64,000 nt of DNA from JAWHQP01 sp032586195 (GTDB lineage: Bacteria; Pseudomonadota; Gammaproteobacteria; Enterobacterales; Pasteurellaceae): NCBI GenBank assembly GCA_032586195.1, contig JAWHQP010000005.1, forward strand, positions 124,001 through 188,000. The letters are read 5' to 3'. The translations under genes and the position numbers were made by a program. Shown here piece by piece: positions 1-8,266 of this stretch (positions are counted from its first letter, which is position 1; the number at the start of each line of letters is the position of its first letter). Below the pieces are notes generated by a model. That model was not told the origin of the DNA. It worked only from the letters and a program-made list of their open reading frames with translations, and searched no databases.

Positions 1-860
1 TGTTTAACAGCGGCTATCACGCCAACATCGGTATTTTGCCCGCCCTCTGTGATAAACAGACCTTAATCGTGGCGGACAAGCTGGTGCACGCCAGTATCAT
101 TGACGGTATCCGTCTAAGCGGCTGTGATTTTATTCGCTATCGCCACAATGATTATTCGCACTTACAACAAATCTTGCAAAAATCACACCGCACTTTTAAG
201 CGGATCATTATCGTCACCGAAAGCCTGTTCAGTATGGACGGCGACATGGCGGATCTGAAAACCTTAGTAGGGTTCAAACGGCAATTCGACAATATTTTAT
301 TGTATGTTGACGAAGCCCACGCTATCGGCGCCTATGGCGAACAGGGATTAGGCATCGCCGAACAGATGAACTGTATCGGACAGATCGATTTATTGGTCGG
401 TACATTCGGCAAAGCGCTGGCTTCCATGGGAGCTTATGCGGTATGCGACGGCGTGTTGCGAGAATATTTAATCAATAGCATGCGGCCGCTGATTTTTTCC
501 ACTGCCCTGCCGCCGTTTAACGTGACATGGACGCATTTTCTGTTCGAAAAATTACCGCAATTTGCCGGCCGCCGCCGGCATCTGGCTCGGTTAAGCGACC
601 ATTTACGTCAATATCTGCAAGAACATACGGAAATGCCGATGCCAAGCCAAAGCGGGATTATCCCTTACATTCTGGGCGATAATCAACGCACACTGGCAAC
701 CGCCGCCTATTTACAACAGCAAGGTTTCTACTGTCTGCCGATCCGTCCGCCGACCGTGCCGAAAGGCACTTCTCGTATCCGCGTGTCACTGACGGCGGAC
801 ATGACCATGGAGGAATTAGACCGATTTATTCATTGTTTAGCGACGGTAAAAACTCGCTGA
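1..860 (+). CDS. bioF: 8-amino-7-oxononanoate synthase, 5'-truncated by the window edge
   Basis: PLP enzyme that condenses pimeloyl-ACP (or -CoA) with alanine to form KAPA, the first step of biotin ring assembly. The reading frame is open from base 3 and begins with FNSGYHANIG, so the start codon and about the first 100 residues lie before the window. Visible motifs are the PLP-binding VDEAHAIGAYG and the Schiff-base lysine in VGTFGKALASMGAYA. The last codons end at the TGA at 858-860. A TTG at 36 is not the true start, because homology continues upstream of it. It is followed after 41 bp by bioG, then bioC and bioD, in one direction as a biotin operon; bioA probably precedes it outside the window. 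Confidence 0.95.
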   Translation, partial: FNSGYHANIGILPALCDKQTLIVADKLVHASIIDGIRLSGCDFIRYRHNDYSHLQQILQKSHRTFKRIIIVTESLFSMDGDMADLKTLVGFKRQFDNILLYVDEAHAIGAYGEQGLGIAEQMNCIGQIDLLVGTFGKALASMGAYAVCDGVLREYLINSMRPLIFSTALPPFNVTWTHFLFEKLPQFAGRRRHLARLSDHLRQYLQEHTEMPMPSQSGIIPYILGDNQRTLATAAYLQQQGFYCLPIRPPTVPKGTSRIRVSLTADMTMEELDRFIHCLATVKTR

Positions 861-901
861 AACAGCACCGCACTTTGTATTACAGCTTAAAGGAATTGAC
901 C

Positions 902-1558
902 ATGCAAACCCGATTGATTAACCGTGGACAGCAACATTTAATTGTTTATTTTGCCGGCTGGGGCACCACGCCGGATGCGATTAAACATCTGACATTACCT
1001 ATCAATTATGATTTATTAATTTGTTACGACTATCAGGATTTAGCCCTTGATTTCGATTTTTCACCCTATCGGCACATGCGGACGGTAGCCTGGTCAATGG
1101 GCGTTTGGGCGGCGGAACGGGCTATGCGCCACATTCCTTTGCTCTCCGCCACGGCAATTAACGGAACCGGTTTACCCTGTCACGACCGATACGGCATTCC
1201 GCGGGATATTTTTGCCGGCACTATGGCCGGTTTAAACGCGGCTGCACGGACAAAATTCGAACGTCGGATGTGTGCGGATAAAACCGTTTTTGCGCAATAT
1301 CAGCAATTTACCGCACGTCCTTTGGAAAACGTCCGTCAGGAACTCACCGCGCTTGACGCCTGTCTGCAACAGGATATGCGTACCGATTTAATTTCATGGA
1401 CGAACAGCTGGATCGGCACACGGGATCGTATTTTTCCGGTTGAAAATCAGTTGGCTTACTGGCGGCCTCGCTGCGCTTATCAAACCGCTGATTTCGCCCA
1501 TTACCCTTTTTTATCTTTCAGTACCTGGGAACAATTATGGACATCTCGTCAGGGCTAA
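902..1558 (+). CDS. bioG: Pimeloyl-ACP methyl ester esterase, BioG type
   Basis: Alpha/beta hydrolase of the DUF452/BioG family that removes the methyl group from pimeloyl-ACP methyl ester, doing the job of E. coli BioH. The protein is 218 residues from the ATG at 902, which follows an AAGGA ribosome-binding site; the frame extends upstream to 833 but that part overlaps bioF and is not BioG-like. The nucleophile is Ser65 in AWSMGVW, and His200 in DFAHYPF fits the catalytic histidine. Its 3' end overlaps bioC by 22 bp, which suggests coupled translation. Finding bioG rather than bioH beside bioC matches H. influenzae. Confidence 0.9.
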   Translation: MQTRLINRGQQHLIVYFAGWGTTPDAIKHLTLPINYDLLICYDYQDLALDFDFSPYRHMRTVAWSMGVWAAERAMRHIPLLSATAINGTGLPCHDRYGIPRDIFAGTMAGLNAAARTKFERRMCADKTVFAQYQQFTARPLENVRQELTALDACLQQDMRTDLISWTNSWIGTRDRIFPVENQLAYWRPRCAYQTADFAHYPFLSFSTWEQLWTSRQG

Positions 1559-2319
1559 CGAAACCGTGCATTAAACGGCGTTTTAGCGCGGCTCTCGCCA
1601 CCTATGATCAGCAAAGCGAAGTGCAGCGACGGATTAATCTACGGTTGCTGCAATTATTACAGCGTACCGGGAGAAAACATTTTCGGCACATTTTAGAAGT
1701 CGGTTGTGGCACGGGCGGATTAACCCGGTTATTGGCCCAACATTGCCGGGCGGCACAATGGACGCTCAACGATCTGTGCGATACCCGCTTTTTCATCGAT
1801 AAGATCTTGCAAGGGCAAAATTATCAGTTCCACTGCGGTGACGCGGAAACCGTCCGTTTCACCTCACGTTACGATCTGATTGCCAGTGCTTCGGCATTAC
1901 AATGGTTCAGCCGACCGCAAGCGTTTATCCGACAATGCGTCGATAAATTAAACAATGACGGATTACTGCTGTTAAGCACATTTTCGCCCGATAATCTCAT
2001 TGAAATAAAAGAGCTTACCGGCATCGGTTTAACCTACCCGACAATCATGCAGTGGCGGCAATGGCTTTCGGAACGGTTTGATCTACTGCATTTAAGCGAA
2101 CGGCAAATGATTTTAACCTTTGATTCCCCGCAGGTTATTCTACAGCATCTGCGGCAAACCGGCGTTACCGCGACACATCGCCAAATCTGGACAAAAAACC
2201 GTTTGCAGCGGTTTATCCGGCAATATCAACAACATTACCAAAACGAGCGGCGACAATATCCGCTGACCTATTCGCCTATTCTCATTTTGGCAAGAAAGCG
2301 GGAGTATCACCATGCATAA
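1537..2319 (+). CDS. bioC: Malonyl-ACP O-methyltransferase
   Basis: SAM-dependent methyltransferase that methylates malonyl-ACP and so disguises the primer for two rounds of fatty-acid elongation to a pimeloyl chain. It is 260 residues, the usual length for BioC. Motif I of the Rossmann-like SAM site is visible at residues 52-60 (ILEVGCGTG), with the SASALQWF segment after strand 4 that is typical of BioC. It overlaps bioG upstream by 22 bp and bioD downstream by 8 bp, so the three genes must be co-transcribed. Confidence 0.93.
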   Translation: MDISSGLTKPCIKRRFSAALATYDQQSEVQRRINLRLLQLLQRTGRKHFRHILEVGCGTGGLTRLLAQHCRAAQWTLNDLCDTRFFIDKILQGQNYQFHCGDAETVRFTSRYDLIASASALQWFSRPQAFIRQCVDKLNNDGLLLLSTFSPDNLIEIKELTGIGLTYPTIMQWRQWLSERFDLLHLSERQMILTFDSPQVILQHLRQTGVTATHRQIWTKNRLQRFIRQYQQHYQNERRQYPLTYSPILILARKREYHHA

Positions 2320-2965
2320 CCAATCGGGAAAAGTCATTTTCATTTCGGGCATTGATACGGATATCGGCAAAACCGTCGCCACGGGTTATTACGCCAAACA
2401 ATTAATGGCGCAAGGCTACAGCGTCATCACGCAAAAGATGATTCAGACAGGCTGCCGGCATATAGCGGAGGACCTTTTGGTCCATCGCAAAATTCAAGGC
2501 ATTCCGTTAACCGAGGAAGACCGTCAGGGCATCACCTGTCCTTATGTATTTCATTACCCTTGTTCGCCGCATCTGGCCGCCAAGCTGGAACAACGTGCCA
2601 TCGACATAAAAACTATCAAAAACAGCACCGCACTTTTGTGCCGCAAATACGACTATGTTCTCATTGAAGGAGCGGGCGGATTATTTGTGCCTTACAACGA
2701 AACGCAAACCACCTTTGATTATCTGTGCGAACAAAATTATCCGCTTATCCTGGTTACCTCAGGCCGATTAGGCAGTATCAATCACACGCTGTTGAACTTA
2801 ACCGTATGCCGCCAACAAGGGATTGTGCTGCAGGCGGTCATTTATAATTTACAGCATAGTCAGGATGACATTATTTGCCGGGAAACACGGCGTTTTCTGC
2901 AAAACCATCTCAGCAAATATTTTCCTCAGACGGAATTCCACGTTCTGCCCAGATTAATTTTCTGA
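2312..2965 (+). CDS. bioD: ATP-dependent dethiobiotin synthetase
   Basis: Closes the ureido ring by carboxylating 7,8-diaminopelargonate with CO2 and ATP. The protein is 217 residues with the BioD P-loop at 13-21 (GIDTDIGKT) and the downstream IEGAGGLFVPY motif. It is the last gene of the visible biotin operon, overlapping bioC by 8 bp. bioB is not in this stretch, as in H. influenzae where it is unlinked. An uptake signal is embedded in the coding sequence at 2627-2635. No strong terminator follows; a short CGCT/AGCG stem near 2982-2993 is weak. Confidence 0.93.
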   Translation: MHNQSGKVIFISGIDTDIGKTVATGYYAKQLMAQGYSVITQKMIQTGCRHIAEDLLVHRKIQGIPLTEEDRQGITCPYVFHYPCSPHLAAKLEQRAIDIKTIKNSTALLCRKYDYVLIEGAGGLFVPYNETQTTFDYLCEQNYPLILVTSGRLGSINHTLLNLTVCRQQGIVLQAVIYNLQHSQDDIICRETRRFLQNHLSKYFPQTEFHVLPRLIF

Positions 2966-3012
2966 TTTTATAAGAGATGGGCGCTTTTTAGCGTAAAAAA
3001 TGATAATTTCCT

Positions 3013-3041
3013 TTGACTATTAGGGGATCTAACGGTAATAT
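3013..3041 (+). promoter_or_regulatory. Candidate sigma-70 promoter for yceD-rpmF-plsX-fab
   Basis: TTGACT at 3013-3018 and TAATAT at 3036-3041 are separated by 17 bp, close to consensus. The expected transcript start falls near 3047-3050, directly against the yceD ATG at 3051, so the mRNA would have almost no leader. The spacing and motifs are seen; activity is inferred. Confidence 0.6.
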
Positions 3042-3050
3042 TCACGCCCT

Positions 3051-3575
3051 ATGCAAAAGGTAAAACTACCCCTAACCGTTGATCCGGTTAAAGACGCTCA
3101 ACGCCGATTGGATTATGAAGGTTATTATTCAGCTGATCAGCTCGAACGTTTGTCTGCGTCAGTAGTAAAAGTGCTCAGCGATGCACAGGTAACATTATCG
3201 TTTTTCATTGATCCGCAAAAATTAGTGGCAATGAAAGGTAAAGCAACCGTTGATGTCGAATTAGAATGTCAGCGCTGCGGCAAGGCTTTCGTTCAGACAT
3301 TGGATTGTAACTTCTGTTACAGCCCAGTGGCTGATTTAGCCAAGATTGATGAGTTACCGGAAATTTATGAACCTATTGAATTCAATGAATTCGGGGAAAT
3401 AGATTTAATCGGCACGATTGAAGATGAACTGATGTTAAGTTTACCCATCGTACCGATGCATGCATCCGAACACTGTGAAGTGTCCACGCACGAACAGGTC
3501 TTTGGCGAATTGCCCGAAGAATTGGCAAAAAAACCGAACCCGTTCGCTGTATTAGCCAGTTTAAAGCAAAAGTAA
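3051..3575 (+). CDS. yceD: YceD family 23S rRNA accumulation protein (DUF177)
   Basis: Small cytosolic protein of the DUF177 family, linked in E. coli and plants to accumulation of 23S rRNA; its biochemical role is not settled. It is 174 residues and starts MQKVKLPLT, just as the E. coli protein does, which fixes the start at 3051 even though no Shine-Dalgarno sequence is visible upstream. A CQRCGKAF pair of cysteines sits near the centre and the conserved FGELPEE..KPNPFAVLASLK tail is present. It lies 17 bp before rpmF, the conserved yceD-rpmF pair that leads into the fatty-acid cluster. Confidence 0.9.
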   Translation: MQKVKLPLTVDPVKDAQRRLDYEGYYSADQLERLSASVVKVLSDAQVTLSFFIDPQKLVAMKGKATVDVELECQRCGKAFVQTLDCNFCYSPVADLAKIDELPEIYEPIEFNEFGEIDLIGTIEDELMLSLPIVPMHASEHCEVSTHEQVFGELPEELAKKPNPFAVLASLKQK

Positions 3576-3592
3576 ATTTAGGAGTATAGCCG

Positions 3593-3763
3593 ATGGCTGT
3601 TCAACAAAATAAAAAATCTCGTTCTCGTCGTGACATGCGTCGTTCCCATGATGCCTTAACTACTGCCGCGCTATCGGTAGATAAAGCAAGCGGCGAAACT
3701 CATTTGCGTCACCATGTAACCGCCGACGGTTACTATCGTGGTCGTAAAGTGATCAATAAGTAA
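3593..3763 (+). CDS. rpmF: 50S ribosomal protein L32
   Basis: L32 of the large ribosomal subunit, 56 residues, the standard length. It begins MAVQQNKKSRSRRDMRRSHD, the unmistakable L32 N-terminus, and ends in GRKVINK. The start ATG at 3593 follows a good GGAG site in TTTAGGAGTATAGCCG. It sits between yceD and plsX; this arrangement ties ribosome production to membrane lipid synthesis in gammaproteobacteria. Confidence 0.97.
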   Translation: MAVQQNKKSRSRRDMRRSHDALTTAALSVDKASGETHLRHHVTADGYYRGRKVINK

Positions 3764-3789
3764 TTTATATTACGTCATAAGGTAATCAC

Positions 3790-4809
3790 TTGAGTCGTCT
3801 AACCCTTGCGTTAGATATGATGGGCGGGGACATTGGTCCCCGTATTACTGTCCCTGCGTCTATCAAAGCCTTGGAGCAAGATCCAATGCTTTCTTTACTA
3901 TTGTTTGGCGACAGCCAGCAAATTAATCCTCTACTTGAAAATATTCCTCGGACATTGTGTGATCGCCTCCAAGTGCGTCATTGTGCCCGTGCGATCGACA
4001 ATAATCAAAATCTTTCCCATGCTCTACGACACAGCAAAGGAACGTCTATGCGCCTGGCAATTGAAGCGGTACAAAAAGGCGAAGCCCAAGCCTGCGTGAG
4101 CGCCGGAAATACGGGTGCTCTAATGGGACTTGCCAAGGTCATTCTACAGCCGCTTAAAGGCATTCAACGCCCGGCCTTGGTTTCATTACTGCCGAATATG
4201 AAGGGCGGTAGCACCGTCATGCTGGATTTAGGGGCGAATATTGATTGCGACGCGGATAATTTACATCAATTCGCCTTAATGGGATCAGTGTTCGCCCAGC
4301 ATCGGTTGAATTTAGTCTATCCCCGTATCGCTTTGCTTAATATCGGTATTGAGGAAATTAAGGGCTATAAATCCATTCGTGAAGCCGCAGAAACTCTGAA
4401 AAACGACACCGCACTTAATTATGTGGGATTTATCGAAGGCGACCTGCTGCTGAACGGTAAGGCCGATGTTATCGTCACTGACGGTTTCGTCGGTAACGTT
4501 GCCTTGAAAACCCTTGAAGGTGCGGCAAAAAATGTCATTTCCCTGCTGAAAGGAAAATCTAAAAACCATTTGCTTAAACCCATTTTCAGTTGGTTGGTAC
4601 GGCATATTTTCAAGGATAGCTACCGCCGTTTACGCGAAATTAATCCCGATCAATACAATGGAGCCTCTCTAATTGGGCTGACCGCCGTCGTGGTGAAAAG
4701 TCACGGCAGTGCCAATATAGATGCATTCAACAGTGCAATTAAAGATGCTGCATTTCAAGCCCGTCATCAAATTCCGCAAAAAATATTGGAAGGCTTGCAA
4801 AGATATTAA
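3790..4809 (+). CDS. plsX: Phosphate acyltransferase PlsX
   Basis: Converts acyl-ACP to acyl-phosphate, the activated acyl donor for glycerol-3-phosphate acylation. It is 339 residues and reads LALDMMGGDIGPRITVPAS near the N-terminus, with GNTGALM and VTDGFVGNVALKTLEG motifs typical of PlsX. The chosen start is a TTG at 3790, since the conserved N-terminus begins immediately after it and no ATG lies in frame between it and rpmF. Uptake signal inside the gene at 4408-4416. Next gene fabH follows after 22 bp. Confidence 0.93.
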   Translation: MSRLTLALDMMGGDIGPRITVPASIKALEQDPMLSLLLFGDSQQINPLLENIPRTLCDRLQVRHCARAIDNNQNLSHALRHSKGTSMRLAIEAVQKGEAQACVSAGNTGALMGLAKVILQPLKGIQRPALVSLLPNMKGGSTVMLDLGANIDCDADNLHQFALMGSVFAQHRLNLVYPRIALLNIGIEEIKGYKSIREAAETLKNDTALNYVGFIEGDLLLNGKADVIVTDGFVGNVALKTLEGAAKNVISLLKGKSKNHLLKPIFSWLVRHIFKDSYRRLREINPDQYNGASLIGLTAVVVKSHGSANIDAFNSAIKDAAFQARHQIPQKILEGLQRY

Positions 4810-4831
4810 CCTTTTGATGTAAGAGACAATA

Positions 4832-5782
4832 ATGAACAGTAAAATCCTAGCCACCGGCAGCTATTTACCGACAAAAATCAGAACAAATGCCGATTTAGAA
4901 AAAATGGTCGAAACCTCCGACGAATGGATCGTCACCCGTTCCGGAATCCGTGAACGCCGTATCGCGGCAGAAAACGAAACCGTTGCAACCATGGGATTCG
5001 AAGCAGCCAAAAAAGCTTTGGAGATGGCCGAACTTGACGCAAACGACATTGATCTCATCGTGGTCGGCACCACCACCCACAGCTATGGCTATCCAAGTGC
5101 GGCCTGCCAGATCCAAGGCTTGCTCGGCATTAAAGACACCATCGCCTTTGATGTGGCCGCCGCTTGTACGGGCTTTGTGTATGCATTAACGGTTGCCGAT
5201 CAATTTGTACGCACGGGCAGAGTTCAAAAAGCATTGGTGATCGGTGCCGATCTGAACTCGCGCGTGCTGGATGAAACGGATCGTAGCACCGTAGTGCTAT
5301 TCGGTGACGGCGCGGGAGCCGTCATTTTGGAAGCAAGTAACGAACAAGGGATTATTTCCTCTCATCTTCATGCAATGGCGGATACGCATGATATGCTTAT
5401 CCTGCCTCGGGAGCAGCGCGGCGACACACAATCGGGCTATATCGAAATGCAGGGTAACGCCACGTTTAAGTTAGCGGTGGGGCAACTGTCAAGCGTGGTA
5501 GAAGAAACGTTAGCGGCGAATAACTTAGATAAAAAGGATTTAGATTGGCTCGTTCCTCATCAGGCCAATCTGCGTATTATCGCCGCCACAGCGAAAAAAT
5601 TAGATATGAGCATGGATCAAGTCGTCGTTACCCTGGATAAATACGCCAATACCAGTGCGGCAACGGTACCGACCGCCTTAGATGAGGCGGTACGCGACGG
5701 ACGCATTAAACGCGGTCAACTGCTGTTGCTAGAAGCGTTCGGTGGTGGTTGGACCTGGGGTTCAGTATTAGTGCGATTCTAA
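4832..5782 (+). CDS. fabH: 3-oxoacyl-ACP synthase III (KAS III)
   Basis: Initiates fatty-acid synthesis by condensing acetyl-CoA with malonyl-ACP. It is 316 residues with the catalytic Cys112 in AAACTGFVYAL, His in WLVPHQANLRI and Asn in KYANTSAATVP, so the full Cys-His-Asn triad is present. It lies between plsX and fabD in the conserved fab cluster. A GC-rich hairpin with a GCAA tetraloop follows in the gap before fabD. Confidence 0.96.
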   Translation: MNSKILATGSYLPTKIRTNADLEKMVETSDEWIVTRSGIRERRIAAENETVATMGFEAAKKALEMAELDANDIDLIVVGTTTHSYGYPSAACQIQGLLGIKDTIAFDVAAACTGFVYALTVADQFVRTGRVQKALVIGADLNSRVLDETDRSTVVLFGDGAGAVILEASNEQGIISSHLHAMADTHDMLILPREQRGDTQSGYIEMQGNATFKLAVGQLSSVVEETLAANNLDKKDLDWLVPHQANLRIIAATAKKLDMSMDQVVVTLDKYANTSAATVPTALDEAVRDGRIKRGQLLLLEAFGGGWTWGSVLVRF

Positions 5783-5810
5783 GAGTTCGTTTAATATAGT
5801 TAGAAAATAT

Positions 5811-5833
5811 TGGTGCGGCAACGCACCATTTTC
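5811..5833 (+). terminator. Hairpin with GCAA loop between fabH and fabD
   Basis: TGGTGCG (5811-5817) and CGCACCA (5822-5828) form a perfect 7-bp stem closed by a GCAA tetraloop and followed by TTTTC. It could partly terminate transcription or act as an mRNA processing or stability element within the fab operon. The T-run is short, so full termination is unlikely. Confidence 0.5.
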
Positions 5834-5857
5834 ATCAAAAAAGGATAGAAATAGAAA

Positions 5858-6796
5858 ATGAAAAAATTTGCAATGGTTTTTCCCGGACAAGGTTCACAGG
5901 CCGTTGGTATGTTAGCTGATTTAAACACCCAGTTTCCTGTGGTTGAAACGACTTTCAAAGAGGCTTCCGAAGTTTTAGGCTATGATTTATGGGCGTTGGT
6001 GCAACAAGGACCGGCCGAAGAACTCAACAAAACCTGGCAAACTCAACCCGCACTTTTGGCGGCCTCGGTGGCGATTTATCGCGTATGGCAACAGCAATAC
6101 CCGGAACTAAAACCGGCACTCATGGCGGGGCATAGCTTAGGTGAATATTCCGCTCTGGTCTGCGCCGGCGCGATTGATTTCCAGGACGCGATCAAATTAG
6201 TGGAATTACGCGGTAAACTCATGCAGCAAGCCGTGCCTGAAGACACCGGGGCAATGTATGCCATTATCGGTTTAGATAACGATTCCATCATCAACGCCTG
6301 CAAAGCCGCCGAACAAGGTGAAGTGGTTTCGGCAGTGAACTTTAATTCTCCGGGCCAAGTCGTCATCGCAGGGGCGAAAGCGGCGGTTGAACGTGCCGCG
6401 GCTTTATGTAAAGAAGCGGGCGCCAAACGTGCTCTACCATTGGCTGTAAGCGTACCGTCACACTGTGCGCTCATGAAACCGGCGGCGGATCAACTTGCGG
6501 TATCTTTAGAAAGCATTACCTTCAAAGCTCCCGGCATCTCGGTGATTAATAATGTTGACGTGAAAAGTGAAAATGACGCGGAAGCTATCCGTAATGCACT
6601 TGTCCGCCAACTTTACAGCCCTGTACGCTGGACTGAAACCGTAGAAAAAATGGCAACCGCCGGAGTTGAAGTATTGGTAGAAATGGGCCCTAACAAGGTA
6701 TTGACCGGCTTGACCAAACGCATTGTTAATACATTGCAGGCCTGCTCGGTTAATGATCCCGCATCATTAGCCGCTATCAACGATATTTTAGCTTAA
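5858..6796 (+). CDS. fabD: Malonyl-CoA:ACP transacylase
   Basis: Transfers malonyl from CoA to ACP to supply the extender unit for fatty-acid synthesis. It is 312 residues with the nucleophile Ser93 in GHSLGEYSALVCAGA, the N-terminal FPGQGSQ oxyanion motif and the catalytic His in VPSHCALM near residue 200. An AAGGA site precedes the ATG. It is the fourth gene of the yceD-to-acpP cluster, 22 bp upstream of fabG. Confidence 0.96.
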   Translation: MKKFAMVFPGQGSQAVGMLADLNTQFPVVETTFKEASEVLGYDLWALVQQGPAEELNKTWQTQPALLAASVAIYRVWQQQYPELKPALMAGHSLGEYSALVCAGAIDFQDAIKLVELRGKLMQQAVPEDTGAMYAIIGLDNDSIINACKAAEQGEVVSAVNFNSPGQVVIAGAKAAVERAAALCKEAGAKRALPLAVSVPSHCALMKPAADQLAVSLESITFKAPGISVINNVDVKSENDAEAIRNALVRQLYSPVRWTETVEKMATAGVEVLVEMGPNKVLTGLTKRIVNTLQACSVNDPASLAAINDILA

Positions 6797-6818
6797 CCAT
6801 AATTAAGGAGAAAATCTC

Positions 6819-7547
6819 ATGCAGGGAAAAATCGCATTAGTGACGGGAGCAACCCGTGGTATCGGTCGTGCTATCGCCGAAGAATTAAGTGCCAAGGGAG
6901 CATTTGTGATCGGTACGGCAACCTCAGAAAAAGGAGCTGAAACCATTTCCGCCTATCTGGGGGACAAAGGTCAAGGTCTGGTGTTGAATGTGGCCGAACA
7001 GGAATCTATTGATACCGTATTAGCCCGTATAAAAGCGGACTTCGGCGATATTGATATTCTTGTTAATAATGCCGGCATTACCCGTGACAACCTGTTAATG
7101 CGTATGAAAGACGATGAATGGTTTGACATTCTGCAAACCAATCTGACCTCCGTTTACCGTCTGTCTAAAGCAATGCTGCGCAGCATGATGAAAAAACGTT
7201 TCGGCCGAATTATCACTATCGGTTCCGTTGTGGGTTCAAGCGGTAATCCGGGGCAATCGAATTATTGTGCCGCCAAAGCGGGTTTAATCGGCTTCAGCAA
7301 AGGATTGGCCAAAGAAGTGGCATCCCGCGGCATTACTGTCAATGTGGTGGCTCCGGGCTTTATTGCCACAGACATGACAGAAGTCCTGACTGAAGAACAA
7401 AAAGCAGGCATTCTTGCCAATGTCCCGGCGGGTCACCTAGGCGAGCCTAAAGATATCGCTAAGGCGGTGGCGTTCCTGGCTTCCGAGGATGCAAGCTATA
7501 TTACCGGAATTACGCTGCATGTGAACGGCGGTTTGTACATGGCGTAA
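6819..7547 (+). CDS. fabG: 3-oxoacyl-ACP reductase
   Basis: NADPH-dependent short-chain dehydrogenase that reduces 3-ketoacyl-ACP in each elongation cycle. It is 242 residues: the nucleotide-binding TGATRGIGRAIA lies at the N-terminus, NNAGITRD follows, and the catalytic Tyr-Lys pair is in SNYCAAKAG. Length and sequence are standard for FabG. It is preceded by AAGGAG and separated from acpP by 258 bp that hold a dyad and a candidate promoter. Confidence 0.96.
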   Translation: MQGKIALVTGATRGIGRAIAEELSAKGAFVIGTATSEKGAETISAYLGDKGQGLVLNVAEQESIDTVLARIKADFGDIDILVNNAGITRDNLLMRMKDDEWFDILQTNLTSVYRLSKAMLRSMMKKRFGRIITIGSVVGSSGNPGQSNYCAAKAGLIGFSKGLAKEVASRGITVNVVAPGFIATDMTEVLTEEQKAGILANVPAGHLGEPKDIAKAVAFLASEDASYITGITLHVNGGLYMA

Positions 7548-7626
7548 TTTGCGTGATTTTTCGGCAAAATTGAGTGCGACCCCATAGCCAAATAATGCAC
7601 TTAATGCTAAAATCACCTTGTCTTTA

Positions 7627-7664
7627 ACGTTGGTTACGCAATGATTTGCCTATGCAAACAACGT
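7627..7664. other. Imperfect dyad between fabG and acpP
   Basis: ACGTTGGTTACGCA (7627-7640) and TATGCAAACAACGT (7651-7664) form an imperfect inverted repeat (10 of 14 pairs) with a 10-nt loop, followed by an AT-rich run. It may end the fabG transcript or act as an operator upstream of acpP. Function is not shown by the sequence. Confidence 0.35.
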
Positions 7665-7734
7665 AACTAAAATTTTAACTGTATGTTTTTTGATGGGAAA
7701 ATCGTAATTTTCAAGTTCGTTCGGAAAGAAAGGC

Positions 7735-7762
7735 TTGCAAGTTAATAAAAAATACATACACT
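7735..7762 (+). promoter_or_regulatory. Candidate acpP promoter
   Basis: TTGCAA at 7735-7740 and TACACT at 7757-7762, spaced 16 bp, lie 44 bp before the acpP ATG. A separate acpP promoter is expected because ACP is needed in large excess over the enzymes encoded upstream. The match to consensus is moderate. Confidence 0.4.
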
Positions 7763-7805
7763 ATCTACTTTATCGCATTGGGCGAGACTACTATAGGAAA
7801 AAAAA

Positions 7806-8036
7806 ATGAGCATTGAAGAACGCGTAAAAAAAATCATTGTTGACCAATTAGGTGTTAAAGAAGAAGAAGTGAAACCGGAAGCTTCATTCATTGAAGACTT
7901 AGGCGCAGACTCTTTAGACACCGTTGAATTGGTGATGGCTTTAGAAGAAGAATTCGATATCGAAATTCCTGATGAAGAAGCTGAAAAAATTACTACGGTT
8001 CAGTCAGCGATTGATTACGTTCAAAACAATCAATAA
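7806..8036 (+). CDS. acpP: Acyl carrier protein
   Basis: Small acidic carrier of acyl chains in fatty-acid and biotin synthesis. It is 76 residues; the phosphopantetheine attachment serine is Ser36 (counting the initiator Met) in GADSLDTVELVMALEEEF. The start follows a run of A residues and a weak AGGAAA site. It is the last gene of the fab cluster and ends at a strong terminator. BioC and BioG in this window act on ACP-bound substrates, so it is the shared partner of both pathways. Confidence 0.98.
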   Translation: MSIEERVKKIIVDQLGVKEEEVKPEASFIEDLGADSLDTVELVMALEEEFDIEIPDEEAEKITTVQSAIDYVQNNQ

Positions 8037-8044
8037 TTACTTTG

Positions 8045-8080
8045 AGGCGGTTTAAAAACCGCCTAAATTTTTGCTTTTTT
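8045..8080 (+). terminator. Rho-independent terminator after acpP
   Basis: AGGCGGTTT (8045-8053) pairs with AAACCGCCT (8056-8064), followed by a T-rich tract to about 8080. It closes the fab operon. Confidence 0.85.
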
Positions 8081-8266
8081 TCTACCTTTTTCGTCCTTTC
8101 CCTGTTTTATCTATTCTGCAAAATCATTTCCAATTATGCCTATTTTTTGATTTAGATAAAACTTTTCGCAAACTCTCCTTTAAACTCCATTAAATATATT
8201 GAGCTTTTTAATCAAAGCCGTATGATGAGCACAGTTTTTAACCTATAACTCTTTTGGGGAGCTTAC

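Noticed and set aside
833..901. Upstream extension of bioG from 833
   Set aside because: It overlaps bioF and contains an uptake signal; the ATG at 902 has a good ribosome site and the expected N-terminus.
2980..2998. Terminator after bioD
   Set aside because: Only a 4-bp stem (CGCT/AGCG) in T- and A-rich sequence; too weak to call.
8160..8215. FNR-like site (TTGAG...ATCAA) upstream of dcuB
   Set aside because: The half-sites are 7 bp apart instead of 4, so the geometry does not fit FNR.
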